Source: Wuchereria bancrofti
Lineage: Eukaryota > Nematoda > Chromadorea > Rhabditida > Onchocercidae
Reading direction: 5' to 3'
DNA: 64,000 bases
Assembly (NCBI GenBank): GCA_005281725.1
Contig: SSBO01000012.1
Location: 9,771,099 to 9,835,098, forward strand
A program made the translations under genes and the position numbers. The notes beneath the pieces are model-generated. The model saw only the letters and a program-made list of their open reading frames with translations. It was not told where the DNA came from and made no database searches. Below are positions 30,501-44,248 of the stretch, piece by piece; position 1 is the stretch's first letter; each line of letters starts with the position of its first letter.

Positions 30501-30662
30501 TTGACTATGAGGGCTATTACGACCATGGCTTGAATAATTATCATCATGAATATGATTCCGGTAGCTATCCGGTTGTGACGGTGATGAACTTGATAATGTA
30601 GCTGATAGCAACGGATCCGAGCTATTGCTGGTCATCGGTCCTGATGATTCCAGTCCTTCCAT
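22314..30662 (-). CDS. ceh-48: ONECUT-class CUT-homeobox transcription factor, 473 aa
   Basis: Nuclear DNA-binding regulator. Exons: 29976-30662, 29515-29681, 28301-28440, 23849-23952, 22314-22637, in frame. A TAA stands directly before the ATG in the same frame, supporting the start. Residues 1-250 are Ser/Thr/Pro-rich and low complexity. The single CUT domain (about 253-331) is almost identical to human ONECUT1, including RYSIPQAIFAQRVLC and GTLSDLLRNPKPWSKLKSG. The divergent homeodomain (about 350-408) has the class signature FFMNARRR (Phe48, Met50). A glutamine-rich tail follows, with a run of 12 Gln encoded at about 22456-22492. Single CUT plus homeobox defines ONECUT; the ceh-48 name is by family position and was not checked. 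Two introns are very large (4.3 and 1.2 kb). Confidence 0.95.
22638..23848 (-). other. ceh-48: ONECUT intron 4 (within the homeodomain)
   Basis: 1.2 kb intron splitting the homeodomain between helix 1 (RRTLQ) and AIFKETKRPS. It contains a C/T-rich region (about 23360-23455) of higher complexity than the rest, but no exon was recognised. A second in-frame donor sits 15 nt downstream of the chosen one (see findings). Confidence 0.6.
23953..28300 (-). other. ceh-48: ONECUT intron 3, 4.35 kb
   Basis: The largest intron in the window, between the end of the CUT domain and the linker exon. It is A/T-rich, with a 200-bp (ATT)n tract at 27543-27735 and a TATG/TGTA-rich stretch near 25590-25660. No coding or RNA gene was found. 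Large introns of developmental regulators often hold enhancers, but nothing here identifies one. Confidence 0.6.
27543..27735. repeat. (ATT)n tract inside ONECUT intron 3
   Basis: About 190 bp of ATT trinucleotides with GTT, CTATC and ACT interruptions. Confidence 0.88.
28441..29514 (-). other. ceh-48: ONECUT intron 2 (within the CUT domain)
   Basis: 1.07 kb intron interrupting the CUT domain between VLC and RSQG. It holds poly-A/T tracts and a purine-rich AGAGGGAGAG stretch near 28895-28940. Nothing else was recognised. Confidence 0.6.
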
Positions 30663-31709
30663 TTATCCAAAGTAATATAATGCACTGAGATGCCGTTTCT
30701 GGGCTTTCAACGTAAAGCAAAAAGCTGTGCAACAGACACAGACATATACGCTCACATCGACGACACACATAGAACCATAGAGAGGAAAAGGACTCAAAGA
30801 GGTGTGACACTTAAGGAAATCCTTAAACTCCACCCTGAAAGAGGAAGAAGGCTTTCTTACTCCCCCGAAATGATATGCGGAAAAGTAAAAAGAGTAGGAG
30901 AGACTAGATGGAAAAGGAGGGAATAATCAGGAAGAGTAGTTAGCTAGCTGAGCTAACTAGGCTTTCATCCCTCTCTAAGCTCTAATATTTCAGCTCATGA
31001 GAATGAAAGACGAGGAAAGAGGAAGAGGTAAAAATGACACATGAGCTAGGGTATAGGGTAGTGGGGGTGGGGGGTGACAAAGGGTGACATTGTTGATGCA
31101 GAAAAAGGGAATGAGAAGAAGATGGACCATTTTATAGATGAATGTCTAGCATGCTAACTTACTGCATCACTCCTGAATTGCTACTGTTGTCGCATTGCAT
31201 GCAGACTTTGCCATCATCCATCCGTTATTCATTGAGCCTAGCAATAAGAGGCACAGCTTGCTATCCGCTATTAAACTCTACCACAATTACATTTAATCCA
31301 TGCACTACTAGCAGATGTTATTTTGTTGCTTACTAAATGCTACTAACTGTGATGAATTCATTTTTAGCAATCGAACAAACAGTAACTAATTGTTGTAGTA
31401 AAAAACATTTTCAATAGCATACATTAAAAATTTCGTTTCATTTTATTGTATCTCGTTTTTCTTTATTTTTTTTTTTTGAAAAAGTTTTATTTAGCAAGCT
31501 TAATTATTTTTTCCAATGAATTTATTTTCAAATTTAATACATGATCCATTTTCTATGTGTCGATGAATTATCAAAAAATTTAACTTATGTTTTTAAATAT
31601 ACTTTAATATTCTTCTCTCTCTCTGTTCATTTAACTTAACAAGATCTTATTTATACGTTTTTTTTTTATTTTTTTAATTCTATTAATAGTTTTATATTAA
31701 AATATACAA
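30663..31709 (-). promoter_or_regulatory. ceh-48: Upstream region of the ONECUT gene
   Basis: The first about 700 bp (to about 31350) above the ONECUT start are clearly less A/T-rich than the surrounding intergenic DNA. They include a G-run (GGGGGTGGGGGG) near 31062-31073 and the near-palindrome TAGCTAGCTGAGCTAACTAG at 30940-30959. This composition shift fits a 5' UTR and promoter or a conserved regulatory block. No TATA or initiator can be assigned. Open frames in it are short and do not resemble proteins. Confidence 0.4.
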
Positions 31710-32248
31710 TGAATCAAACTGCTTATTTTATTATTATTCAAAAACACTTTTAATTATTTACATATACATAATATTAGTATTGGAAACTATTTTTTTCCAT
31801 GTTCAATTTTATATATATATATATATATATACTTTTATTTTACAAGAAATAAAATAATTTCACAAATTTTTAATGAAAATTCACTCATACATTTCATTTT
31901 TTTCTCTTCCTTTTTTTTTGAAAAAACGAAATTAACTGTAACGTGTTTTATCTTGATGAATCATAGTTAGTCATTCATNTGAATCAAACTGCTTATTTTA
32001 TTATTATTCAAAAACACTTTTAATTATTTACATATACATAATATTAGTATTGGAAACTATTTTTTTCCATGTTCAATTTTATATATATATATATATATAT
32101 ACTTTTATTTTACAAGAAATAAAATAATTTCACAAATTTTTAATGAAAATTCACTCATACATTTCATTTTTTTCTCTTCCTTTTTTTTTGAAAAAACGAA
32201 ATTAACTGTAACGTGTTTTATCTTGATGAATCATAGTTAGTCATTCAT
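31710..32248. repeat. 269-bp direct duplication flanking a single N (assembly join)
   Basis: 31710-31978 and 31980-32248 are identical by reading, including the internal (AT)n run and homopolymers, and are separated by the single ambiguous base N at 31979. Identical microsatellite lengths in the two copies and the N between them point to two contig ends that overlap but were placed in tandem, not to a biological duplication. Confidence 0.93.
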
Positions 32249-33077
32249 ACATGCATGGTACATTATTTTATTTGAGCAAAAAAAAGTAAAAAAGAAAGAA
32301 AAATACCAAAATTCAACAAAAAAAAAGGTTAGAAATTCACTATTTGACAATATATAACAAACAATTAATTATTTTTCTTTCCTAAAACAAAAGCTTAGAC
32401 AATTTTATTTTTGTCTATACATTATTATCATAATTTCTTTTTTTTTAAAAAAAGAAAAAGGTAAATGATCAAATATAGGAAAAATGAATAAGAAGAATAA
32501 ATAAATGAATGAATGAATATGAGAGGAGAAAAGATGATGGACTGTGTAAAAGGTACATCAAAAATAATTGGATGAAAAGTTTACACCTATAATTTTATAG
32601 TTTAGTTTTGATCAATAAATGTAAAACAAAATTGAATTAGCTATAACCAATTATAATAATGATAATAATAAATAATAATATTAATAATGATAATAATAGT
32701 AATATTAATATCAATAATAATACTAATATTAATAATAATAATAATCATAATAATAATAATAATAACAATAACAATAATAAATGATATAATTTGGCGTCAA
32801 AAAACTCAAATTTTAATTACAATTTGAATTTTACTTGCAGACAAATAATTTATCCAATTTCGCCTAACATCAATCAATCAGTCATTACTAATTTAAAAAT
32901 TTTCGTTTTTCTTTCTTCAGTTTTTTTAAAATGAATTTTCAATTAATACTTGCCTTAGCTTTTATCATACATGTGCAAAAATATACTACGAGGCTTTTTT
33001 TTCGTTTTTTGTTTTTTTGATTTTCAATTAAATTAATACAATTTTTGAAATTGGCAGATGTCAATAAACATTATCAT
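32249..33077. other. uif: Intergenic region downstream of the giant receptor gene
   Basis: About 830 bp, A/T-rich, with an (AAT)n tract at 32655-32783. It should contain the 3' UTR of the - strand gene ending at 33078, but no clear polyadenylation signal was picked out. No genes. Confidence 0.55.
32655..32783. repeat. Degenerate (AAT)n tract
   Basis: About 130 bp of AAT units with GAT, ATTAAT and CAAT variants. Confidence 0.88.
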
Positions 33078-33802
33078 TTAATCAAGCCTATTATTTGATG
33101 GCGTATACATATGAGCCTGAGCATGTCGTACTCTTTCCGCCATTTCCTTCTCTTCTTCACCAACAAACATCGTTTTCATATCATACTCATCATCATCTTC
33201 ATAATAATAACCTATTGGCCTAAAATAATAAAATAAAAATATTAAGAAGAAATAATGAAAAAAAATCTTCATTATCTGATAATGTCATCATTTACTATCG
33301 TTATTTGAAAATAGAATTAATTTATGCAGATGAGGAAAATAGTTTGAAAATGAATGAGAAAACAAAGATATAATGTATGGAACCTATATTTTTTTAAAGA
33401 GAAAATTTTTTTTTCAAAGCAATTAATAAATTCCCTTATCACAAAGAAAAAAACATTCTAATATCAAAGTATTTGTTATATTAGTTGAAATGCTATATAT
33501 AATAAATGATGTAATTTAAAAATTTTAAATTTAATACAAAAGTAAAAACTAAATTACCAGTTTCTTTTTCGGCGTTTTATCAATACTAACCTTGGCTGTT
33601 CGCTTGGAATTCGACCATACAGGAAATTGGTATGAGTATTTTCTTCAACTGGACATTTTTCCAGTTCAGATGAATCTTCAACTCGATTAAACCGATATGA
33701 TATCATCCAAATGATAATAACGATAATAACAAGAATGGTTACTACGCCACCAATACCAGCTGTGATAAGAGCAACTTTTTGTGTTCGAGCTTGGAATCGA
33801 AC
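33078..33802 (-). other. uif: Receptor: transmembrane helix and cytoplasmic tail (exons 63-64)
   Basis: Exons 33591-33802 and 33078-33219. Hydrophobic residues about 3487-3511 ([19 protein letters not shown] and on to WMI) are followed by SYRFNR, a positive-inside stop-transfer. The tail of about 83 residues is acidic and Tyr-rich ([20 protein letters not shown], then DEYDM) and ends TPSNNRLD. No kinase or other catalytic domain is present, so signalling would need bound partners. Confidence 0.92.
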
Positions 33803-36800
33803 CTATTTAAATAATAATTTCATTTAAAACATAGATTTAAATAATAATTTCATTTAAAAGAAAAGAAAAATAGTGAATAAAAATTTTGATAGTATTAATG
33901 ACAGTTAAAAAATTTCCCAATTTGCTTTTTTTTTAAGAATAAAAAGTTTAAATAAATGGTAAATTTGCTTGAAGTTTCTTGAAAATTTGAATTTGATTAT
34001 TTTAGCTCTCAAAGAAACTACACACTTTTTCAAAAAATTAGAATGAATTCATTTAAAATTTCATTGCATTTTTTTTCTTTACTTTTCTTTTTTTTCGTTT
34101 TGCTTTTTTTCTCCTTAAATTTCAATTTAACCTCGCAGCGATCGCCTGAGAAATTCTCTTTACAAATGCATTCCACATAACCGATTGGATTCTTCTTACA
34201 AGTACCATCATTAAGGCAAAAGTTATTGCAAGCATCTAAAATACATCCATTTTTTCTTTTGTACTTTATTTTGTATTATAAATAATATAATAATACAAGT
34301 TATTAACGAAGAATTAACAAAAAAAAAGGAAACAAAATAATAATAATTAAATTAAAAAGTTTTTCAAAGATTAAAAAAATAAAGGAATAATTTAATTTTC
34401 TACATTATCATTTATTGATAATATGCAAAATTTTTTTTCGCTGAAATTTTTTCTTATTTTATTTATATTCCAAAAATGCGATAATATTTGTTAATTATTT
34501 GTTTATTTGCATATTTGCAAATTAATTAATGTAATATTGTCGATAAAAATTAAAATTAACATTGAAAAACAAACAAACAAACAACCAAGCAAACAAACAA
34601 ACGAAAAAGCAAAGAAATAAACAAACAAACAACCAAGCAAACAAACAAACAAACAAAAAAGCAAAGAAAGAAACAAGCAAGCAAGCAGACAAACAAACAA
34701 ACATTAAAACTGTATACATTTTATAAATTGATGCAAAATTTTATTACCTTGACAATGTGTTCCATTTCCCTTGTAACCAGGTTTACATTTGCATTGATAA
34801 GATGGAATATCATTATCATCAGGTAAATCAATGCAAACTGCATGCCATGAGCAGTTATCCTCACCAGTAGCACATTGATTTGTTGAGTAACATTGACTTG
34901 CTTGTGTTGCACCTAAATTAAACATTAAATTATTGAAATGATTTTTTTTTGAAATTTTAACAAATTGAAACTTCAACAATTTTATTGAAAATGATAAAGT
35001 ATAAAATCAAACTCTATTTTAAACCATAATTATTAGTTTGAGAAAAAGAAGAAAATTACACAATTTACAAAAATATGTATTACAACAATTTCTAAAAAAT
35101 TTTAAAATATATAATTTAATTTTTGATTTAATATATAATTTAATAAGAGTGATTCTTTCTTTTTTTTTTCTTTTTTCTTTAAAATACCCTGAGAAGCAGT
35201 TGTATGATCAGGTGGACAAAGCTTGCAAACAGTTCGAATTTCTTCGTCCTGAAATGTCCCTCGGGGACAAAATTGACATTGTTTGCTGAAACAGATAATA
35301 CAATTATTGTTCATGTAATTAAGTATATTTAAATTTAATTTAAAGTTAGTCTCCATTTTTAAACTTATAATATATACTTTCTTGTTATACTTTTAACTAT
35401 TTTTAAAGTATAAAATTTTTAGTAATTTTATGCTATTTTCCATGTAAAATTATTTCATCTTACTATTCTAATATTGAATTAACTTTTTTTTTAAAATGTT
35501 GCTTAATAATTTACTGCAAAAATAATTTACGTAGTAGTAACAAGAAATTGTCCTGCGGAACACTTTGGTGTATTGCATTGCATTCGACGAATTGATGCAA
35601 TTCCTTCGGTAGTGGTACCTGGTGGACAATCAACACAACTTTTATGGACACCACGTGCACGATAGGTACCCTGTGGGCATGGTAAACAGACACCAACTTG
35701 TGTCAAATGTTCACCATTTAAAAATGTTCACCATTAAAAATTAAGCAAGAAAAAAATTAATTTTAATATTATTAATATTAAATTGTAATTACTTTTATAA
35801 CAAAGGAAAAGAAAAATTAACCTAAATTTCACAGGTAATCATTATAAATTTGGTAACAAAATTTTAAAAAAAGAGGAAAAAAGGGCAGAAAAACTATAAT
35901 TAAGTAGATAAAATTCAAAATATTCTCTCTCATTTATAAAAAATTTGCTTAAAAAAAATTCTAACATTTGAATTGAACAATATTATAGTAAAGCTTAATA
36001 ACAATCTATGAATTTAATTTTGATGAATTTTATTAAATTTATCTCTCTTTTATTCTTCCACTATGCTAAATTTCAATATTTTTTAAATTAGGTTTGAAAA
36101 TTAAAAAAAAAAAATTTACCAGGACATTCATCACGACATTCATCTTCAGCTATTGATGTTTCTTTTAGTGTTGTTTTTCCAACACCACAAGGAATACAGC
36201 TAAATGCACCTGGTGCAAATTGATAAAAGCCAAATCCACATGGTTCACAGGTACCACTGCTAATATTGAACATTGAACCAGCATCGCATGCATCTTTAAA
36301 CTTATTCATTCATAACTTAAAAAAAAAAACAAAAAAAGACAATAAACAATTTGTTATTATTGTTTACCACAAATAAGCAAAAAATACTTAATTTATTTCC
36401 TGTTCACATTAATATAGCAATTAAACAAGGCTATCGATAAATACTTAGTATTATTTTTCTAATCAATTAATACTATTACAATAATTAGAATAAAATTAAT
36501 GATAATTTATACATTTTTAAATTAATAGTTAAACCAAAAAAAGCATTGTAAAGTCAAAATCTTCTTCGTTTAAATTACAAAAATTAATTTATTGTTTAAT
36601 TTATAATTTAAAATCATACTTTTACAATCTGTTAAAAGTGCTGAGCCAGGAGCAGTTGTAATATATCCTCGAGGACAAGGTAAACACGATGTCTGTGCTG
36701 CACGTGGTTGATATTCATCGGTCATGCATAATTTGCAAGTATGTGTTGTTAAATCATAAAATGATCCCGGTGCACAAGGTACTATAAAATTAAAATATTG

Positions 36801-39800
36801 TAAGGTTAAAATGAAATTTTTTTTTAAAATGATAAAAATAGAAAAGATGCAAATATGTTGTAACTTTTTAAATTTTATCACATTTAACAAATTATTTATT
36901 TAAAAAAAAAACCATTTTACAAAAACCATTTTGTTTTATTTTTTTTATTTCAAAACTAATTTTATTAATTATTATGCTAAACATTACTAATATTACTTAC
37001 CGCATAAATTACGAACATTAACAGTTCCCATTTCACATAAATGTCGTTCTTTCAATTCAAAACTATTCAAATCTGGCCGACCATTTGGAATTACCTAAAA
37101 GATAATTTGAAACAAATATTTTACAAACAAATTAAATAATGTTATAAATTATAATCCTTCAATAAAATTCTCATAAAATATCATTATGGTTAGCACGATT
37201 TATTTGCATATTTAAATATTCAAATTACTTTTATACTGAATATATTAAGCATAATTTTATGTGCTAACCAATAATTTATCTAACAATTAAATAGTTTTTA
37301 ATTTCATAATAATATTTACTTGCTCCAAACTAAATATATCTTCCAGTAAAATTTCATTCTCTAATACATCTGATACTTTTGCTCGTTGTCCTGTTTTACG
37401 ATTCTCCAAAATATCACTAAAATTAGCATAAATTACAAAAAAAAAGAAATAAATTTTTATCTGTTTTCTAATAAAACCCAGTCAAATCTTGGTTATTGCT
37501 AATTTTTAATAGAATTTAAACTAATTAAATTAAATTTTCCTATAAAAAATTAAGATTAATTACTTTGTAATTGGTATGGAAATTTTAACATTGAAAAAAT
37601 TTTGCGCTTCACGACGTAATCTTACAGTCATATCAATTGCTGTTACGGTAGTTTCTTCATTTCCGGCAAAACATTGCACCGATATATTAAATACTGAATG
37701 ATCACTTATGTTACTGAAACTAGCATTTTTGAATGATAATGCAAAATTTAGTACATATTTTATCGTAAAAATTTTTTCTAGTTATTATAATCCAAATATA
37801 TTTGCAAAAAAAGTGTAACAAAAATTAAAACTAAATTAAAATTTAAAAAATTTATATTTAAAATAAAAATGTTGAAAGAAAAAAAATAAACCTAGTTGAA
37901 TAAATGTTCCATTTACTATTCAATAATTCAATTCGTTGAAAAAGTTTTTCAGCTAATGTATTTCGACCTGCTGCATTACATATTGATACGGTAGGATAAT
38001 TAATGGATACTTCAGCAACACGTATAGCTTGATGTGCTCTTTAAAAAAAAGGAAAATAAAGTAAATTATTAAAAGATGAATGATAATTTTAACATAATAA
38101 AAAAAATATTTAAATTAGTTTTTGAAAATTTAGAAATTATAAATTTAAATGATAAAAAAGAAAAATAAAGAAAGCAAAATTTATAATTATAGCTAACTAT
38201 TTACTTAGTACATTGAGGATAACGGAATGTATACGCATTGATTGGACGTGGTCTCCATTGACCATCTGAAGAACAGGTGTAAAAAACAGGTGGTTCAATG
38301 CTAAATTCATAACCATTTTCACACTCAATTGAACATGCTTTATAACGTAATTGTGGTCCCCATGATTCACATGCTTGAACACCATGTAATGGATCTTGTA
38401 ATGTAGGACAAAATTCACGTGATACATAAATCTAAAAATGATATAAATTAAAATATTTTTTTTTAATATTAAATAATTAATCAAATTTAATAATGGTAAT
38501 TTAATTTTATGATTTTTCTTGTGAATAATATTTTTTACATTTTTTAAAATTTTAAAATAATTTGTTCATTTATCAAATTAATACAATTGAAATAGTTTAA
38601 AATTTAAATAAATTAACCTTAAAGATGCATTCAGCTATGGAATAGTTATCTTTAGCAAGATAAACGACAAGATATTCACCCCATGTAAATACTTGTCCTG
38701 GTTTCAAATTTCTTTTAACTTCAACATAACCATTCATTGATGTAAATATTGGCTCTTGCCATGTGATATTTATCTATAATGTAAAAACTTTTACAAAATT
38801 TATAAAAATTTGGTAGAACTGAAATAAAATTTGCTTAAAATCCAAGTGTAATTCTAATGACATTTGAAATAATTTCAGCAATAAATTGAAATTTTCAAGC
38901 TTTTACAAAAATGCTAAAATGTTAATGATGTTAACCTCTTTTTGATATGAGACAACAAAAATATCTGATGGACAACCAAGAATTTCTATTTTCTTTGCAG
39001 GTTGTTGGGTATAATCTCGTCCACAAGTACTCCTTACAACTTTTTCAACTTTTCCAGAAAGTCGCGTATAACCAGCAAAACGTAAGATAAGATCATCATA
39101 GATAACCTATAGCAATAATCACAAATAAATGATAAAATTATTCATATGTCATATTATTATTAACTATTAGCATTATAATTAATTATTATTATTATTATTA
39201 CTATTATTATTTATTATTATTATTTGCTTGATAAAGCTCTTTAAATTATCAATATAGATAAGGATAAAAATTCTGAATAAATTAATGAAATTTACCACCT
39301 GTTGCTGTTGACACTGATGAACAATTGAGGGAATTTCAGCTTCAAAATCAATTGCACGCTTCCAAATATTAACTCGTGTTATTGAACCAACAAATTTTGG
39401 TTCACTTGAAAATTCATTTATTGGTTCACCAAGTGATATCCATGCACTAAAAGTGATAAATAAACGACTATAATTATCATTGAAATGATAAAATCAATTA
39501 TGATTGTTATTACAATTGTGTATAACACCCATTATTAAAAATTTTTTCCCTTTCTTTCATTTTTTTCTTCTTTCTTCTAATTATTATTTCTTCCATTGAA
39601 AAATCTTAATATAAAACAAAAATTTTTCATATTAAAAATGAATAACTCTCCTTTTTTTGAAAAGAAAATAAAATTAAAACAAACTTCATGTCTAAAATTT
39701 TGCCAGTACCATAGCCAATATCAGCATAAATTCTAACAGCATTCCAAATCAATGAGTATGAACCACCAATTGATTGCCATGTTATCACTAAGTTATTCCA

Positions 39801-42800
39801 ATTGCCGTCATTTAATCGTTGTGTTGGAGGAAAATGAAGATTTAATGGTGTTTCATCGTGTAAAAGATTTAAATGTATATTATCAGCTGATATTCGTAAT
39901 AATTCGCTTATTTTTGATGGATAATTGCTTTCTCTTAAAATAATAGTGATAATTAAAAGGAAGAAAAAAAAATGCGAAAAACAAAAACGGAAAACAATCA
40001 TAATATAAAATTATATAATTTAATGGTTAATTTAAAAATCTGTTATCAGTTAATTGTTAAATATGTTATTAAATTATATAATTTAATTGTGAAAAAATTT
40101 TTTTTATTCAACTAATAAATAATAATTGCTGAATTAAAAATTGATAAAGAATAATTTTTAACAATTAACTATGTAATAAATTGTAATTGATTCCATATGT
40201 AAAAATATCAAACCTGCTACTGTATAAGGTTAAGACAGTTCCACGTGTTAATGGTACGTCAAATTTGACCCAAAGTGAAATAGTAAAAGCGGATGATGTA
40301 AATTTGAAAGGAACTGATAATGCTGCAGCAGCTGGTAATATTGGATCATAGAAATGAAAATCATAATCTTCATCAATAACTTTGTCACAGTTTAAACCGG
40401 TCATATTAAATGGACACTGGCAGAAGAAACCACCAACCTATAATTTTATCAGTTCAATTCAATTATTTATTAATTAAGAAATAAAAAAAAAAACATTGGT
40501 AATTCCAAAAATCAAAATTTTAAAGCTAAAAATATGTGCCTGTTCGATTAAAAAAAAAGGAAAAGTTAGCAATTTCAAAAAATTAAATTTCAAAGTTCAA
40601 AAATGTATACCTGGTCGATACAGGTTGCCGCAAGAGGACATGGTGAAGGTGAACAATCATTAATATTAGTTTCACAATTTTGTCCAGTAAATCCTGAAAA
40701 TGCCAAAAAAATTCCAATTTGTTTTTTTCTTAAATGAAAGACTGTTATTGTAAATCTTTTTTTTTTGCATTTTTTAAAATTAAATCTTTCTATTTACAGA
40801 ATTTTGTATTTTACAAATTATAAATCTCTAATTTTTCTGGACTTTTACCACATATTATATTAACATCAGCATAATTTTAAACATTTTAGTAAATCAATAC
40901 AATTAATCTGAATAAATGAATAGATTACTTTTTAAACTTTAAACAGTCATAAAGTTTTAGTGCGAATTACACTAGTAGTATAAACTTATTACTAATTCAT
41001 ACTTAACATTTAAACAAAATAGAAACTTTTTTTTACTTTCAGAAATTCATAAGTCAAATATTTTATTATCATTTATATTCTTATCAGCTTTAAAGGTCTA
41101 TTTATCAATCGAAAGATAATAATAACTCAGGTAGAATTTATACCCGGTTCACAGATACATCTGTAGTTGCCACCTTCAAGTAATTGACAAATAGCATCAT
41201 TTTGACATACACCTTCTTGACATGCATCTAATTCATATTGACAACCAGCACCGATGAAATCTGTAAAATTAATCATTTTTTTTTGAAATACTTTATTTTA
41301 CCTAAATTACTTAATAAGTTAAGAAATTAATGAATTAATTAAAAATGTATAATTCTGATACTTTAATTAATTATTATATTTTCTTTAAACATCTATATAA
41401 AATGTGCAACCTTTTAATAATACAGTAATTAAATTTAAGTTGAAATTAAATTTTTTTTTAATAATCAACTATTAATGCTTGTGCTATTCTTTTTTTTTTA
41501 AATAATATCTTATCATTTAAACATAATGTGAATATATTTTTTTTAAAGAAAATTTTTCAATAAAATATTTCATCTATAATAGATACCTTTTGGACAGGTG
41601 CATTCCAAATGTGAACCAAAATCACCACAAACACCACCATTATGACATGGTTCACCTAAGCAACGATTTGGTGCAATTTCGCAATCTTTACCGTTAACAC
41701 CTTCCGGACAAACACAAAAATAATCACCGACAAGATTAACACAATGCGCATCATTATGACATGGATTTAGTGCGCATAATCCATCTTCTTCCTCACATCG
41801 ATTACCTTTCCAACCTCGTGGACAGTCGCATCGAAATTGTGAACCGGTATCAACACATGTACCATTATTAAGACATGGTTCAGATGCACACTAAAATATT
41901 ATTTTTTTCTAGAAAAAAAATCCTAAAATTAAATTTGAAATTAAAATAATTAAATTCCCAATCTTTTCTTTCTTTTTCTTTTTCAATTTAATTCAAAAAT
42001 TACAGAATTGACAACTATGGAAAAAAGGTAAAAGGGAAAAAAAAGTTAAAAAAAATATTATAATTACAATTACTTGATCAATATGAATTTCGCATAATTC
42101 ACCAGTATAACCATGACGACAATTACATTTATAGCCATTTATTAAATCTTCACAAAGTTCAGTACCTTCTCGAGAACATTTATGTAATAAATCACATTCA
42201 TTTCTATTATGTTCACAATGTGCACCTAAAAAAGAAATGAATTGAATTTTTTTGCAAATTTCAAAAATTTTTTCAATAAAAAGTATAAATTTCACTAAAT
42301 CATATGCATTTTTGAATGTTTCACATATTAAATTAAATTATTTGATTGCTTATTCAAAACAAAAAAAAAATCATACATTTTATTTAATCATAAATTGTCA
42401 ACTTTTTATAATTTATTCTCGAATTTAACTTCATAATAAATAAATTTTTTCTATAGACAAGTTGAAATTTAGAAATTTTAATAAATTAATGCCATTTTAG
42501 CAACCTTCAAAACCCAGTGAACATTCACACATATATTGCGCTCCTTGATTTATACATGTTGCATGATTTCTACATGGTGATGAAGCGCAATGATCGGTCA
42601 TATGTTGACAAAGGAAACCATGAAATCCCGGTGCACACTGGCAAATGAATCCATCAATCTGTATGAAATTAAAAAATATTATTATTGCTTAAAATCTAAT
42701 TTATCTAATTTAAATAAAAGTTTAATTTGAAATAAAATGAATTTTAATTTTGTAAAAAAGAATTTTAATAATAATAACAATAATAATAATTAGCAAATTA

Positions 42801-42953
42801 AAATATGTTATTATTGCCTGAAATCTAATTTATCCAATTTAAATAAAAGTTAGATATAAAATAAAGTGAATTTTAATTCTCGGGAAGAAAAATATTCATA
42901 AGTGTACAATTTAATAGATAAGTCAATCATATTAATAATCAATGATAATAACA

Positions 42954-42996
<43 letters not shown>

Positions 42997-44212
42997 GAGA
43001 TTAAAAGATTTTTTAATAACAATAATAATCAAAAAATTTGTCAAATTTTAATTTGATGAATTCTATTAATAGAAACACTTGAATAATTATCCAAAAGATA
43101 CCGATAAAATTTACAAATATGATTTTCCTTTTTTTAAAAAAAATGAGTTAAAATTTAAAAATAAGTTAAAGTTTAAAATTTTATTAAGATTTATAAAATT
43201 TATTACCAAAATTATTAAAAAAAATTTGAAAGAAAAAGAAAAAGAGGAAAAAATAAAAATTTTTTTCACCTGATCTTTACATGTAGCACCATTTAAACAC
43301 GGATGTGAAGCGCATTGATCAATTTTAATATCACAAATTTCACCTGTCCAACCTGGTCCACATATACAACGTTGTGTATGCAACATATCAACACATAAAC
43401 CATTAATGCATGGGTTTTGCGCGCAAAGGTTAATTTTTTCATGGCATCGTTTACCGGTAAATCCAGGTGGACATTCACAACGAAAATCATTAACAAGATC
43501 GGTGCAAGTTGCATTCATTGCACATGGATTGTCTGCGCAATCATCTAAAATAATCAAGAAAATGATAATAATGATAATGAGTAAGTTATTAATTAGAATT
43601 AGAAATATTTGTGAATTATTTAATTGTATGAATGAAATTTGTAAAATGACAAGAGATTAAATATGCAATTAATCATAATTTCATATATACATGATATAGT
43701 GATTAATTATTAATGTAATTTAATAAATTGTATATTAATTATTAAATAATCAATTAATTAAACTATTGAGAAAGGACAGAAAAAACAAAAAAAAAAGATC
43801 AACTAATATTGATTGAACATGTTGGTCCAGTCCATCCCGGTAAACATTTGCATTTAAATCGTCCCAATTGCAATGGTACACAATCAGCGCCATGTTTGCA
43901 TGGATTATCCATAAAACATGGATCAACAATTTGTGAGCAATCCGGACCAGTGAATCCGGTTCTACAAACATTTAATTATATATAATATGCAAATTAGATG
44001 TTACAAAAGAGTGTTTTTTTAAAAACATATTTAGTACTATGCCAAAAAAAAAATGAAATAAAATAAACAAACAAATAATAATGCTTTTTTAAACCTGCAA
44101 ATACATTTTGTTGTTCCTAATCCAGGTAAATCATGACATACACCTCCGTTTGGACAACTCATTCCGATACATTCATCAGGACCAAATTGACATCTACTCC
44201 CCGTATAATCTT

Positions 44213-44248
<36 letters not shown>

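Noticed and set aside
30690..30926. 78-residue + strand open frame upstream of the ONECUT gene
   Set aside because: Arginine/lysine-rich, no family resemblance and antisense to the likely ONECUT 5' region; probably chance in less A/T-rich DNA.
31710..32248. Possible LTR-like or transposon direct repeats
   Set aside because: The copies are adjacent across an N, contain no coding or terminal motifs, and are best explained as an assembly overlap.
34503..34719. Cys/Leu/Phe-rich - strand open frames resembling membrane peptides
   Set aside because: Products of the CAAA minisatellite inside an intron of the giant receptor.
35697..35760. Extending exon 59 upstream to include GEHLTQ codons
   Set aside because: The frame is open, but no AG acceptor exists in the upstream stretch, so the exon was started after ACACAAG.
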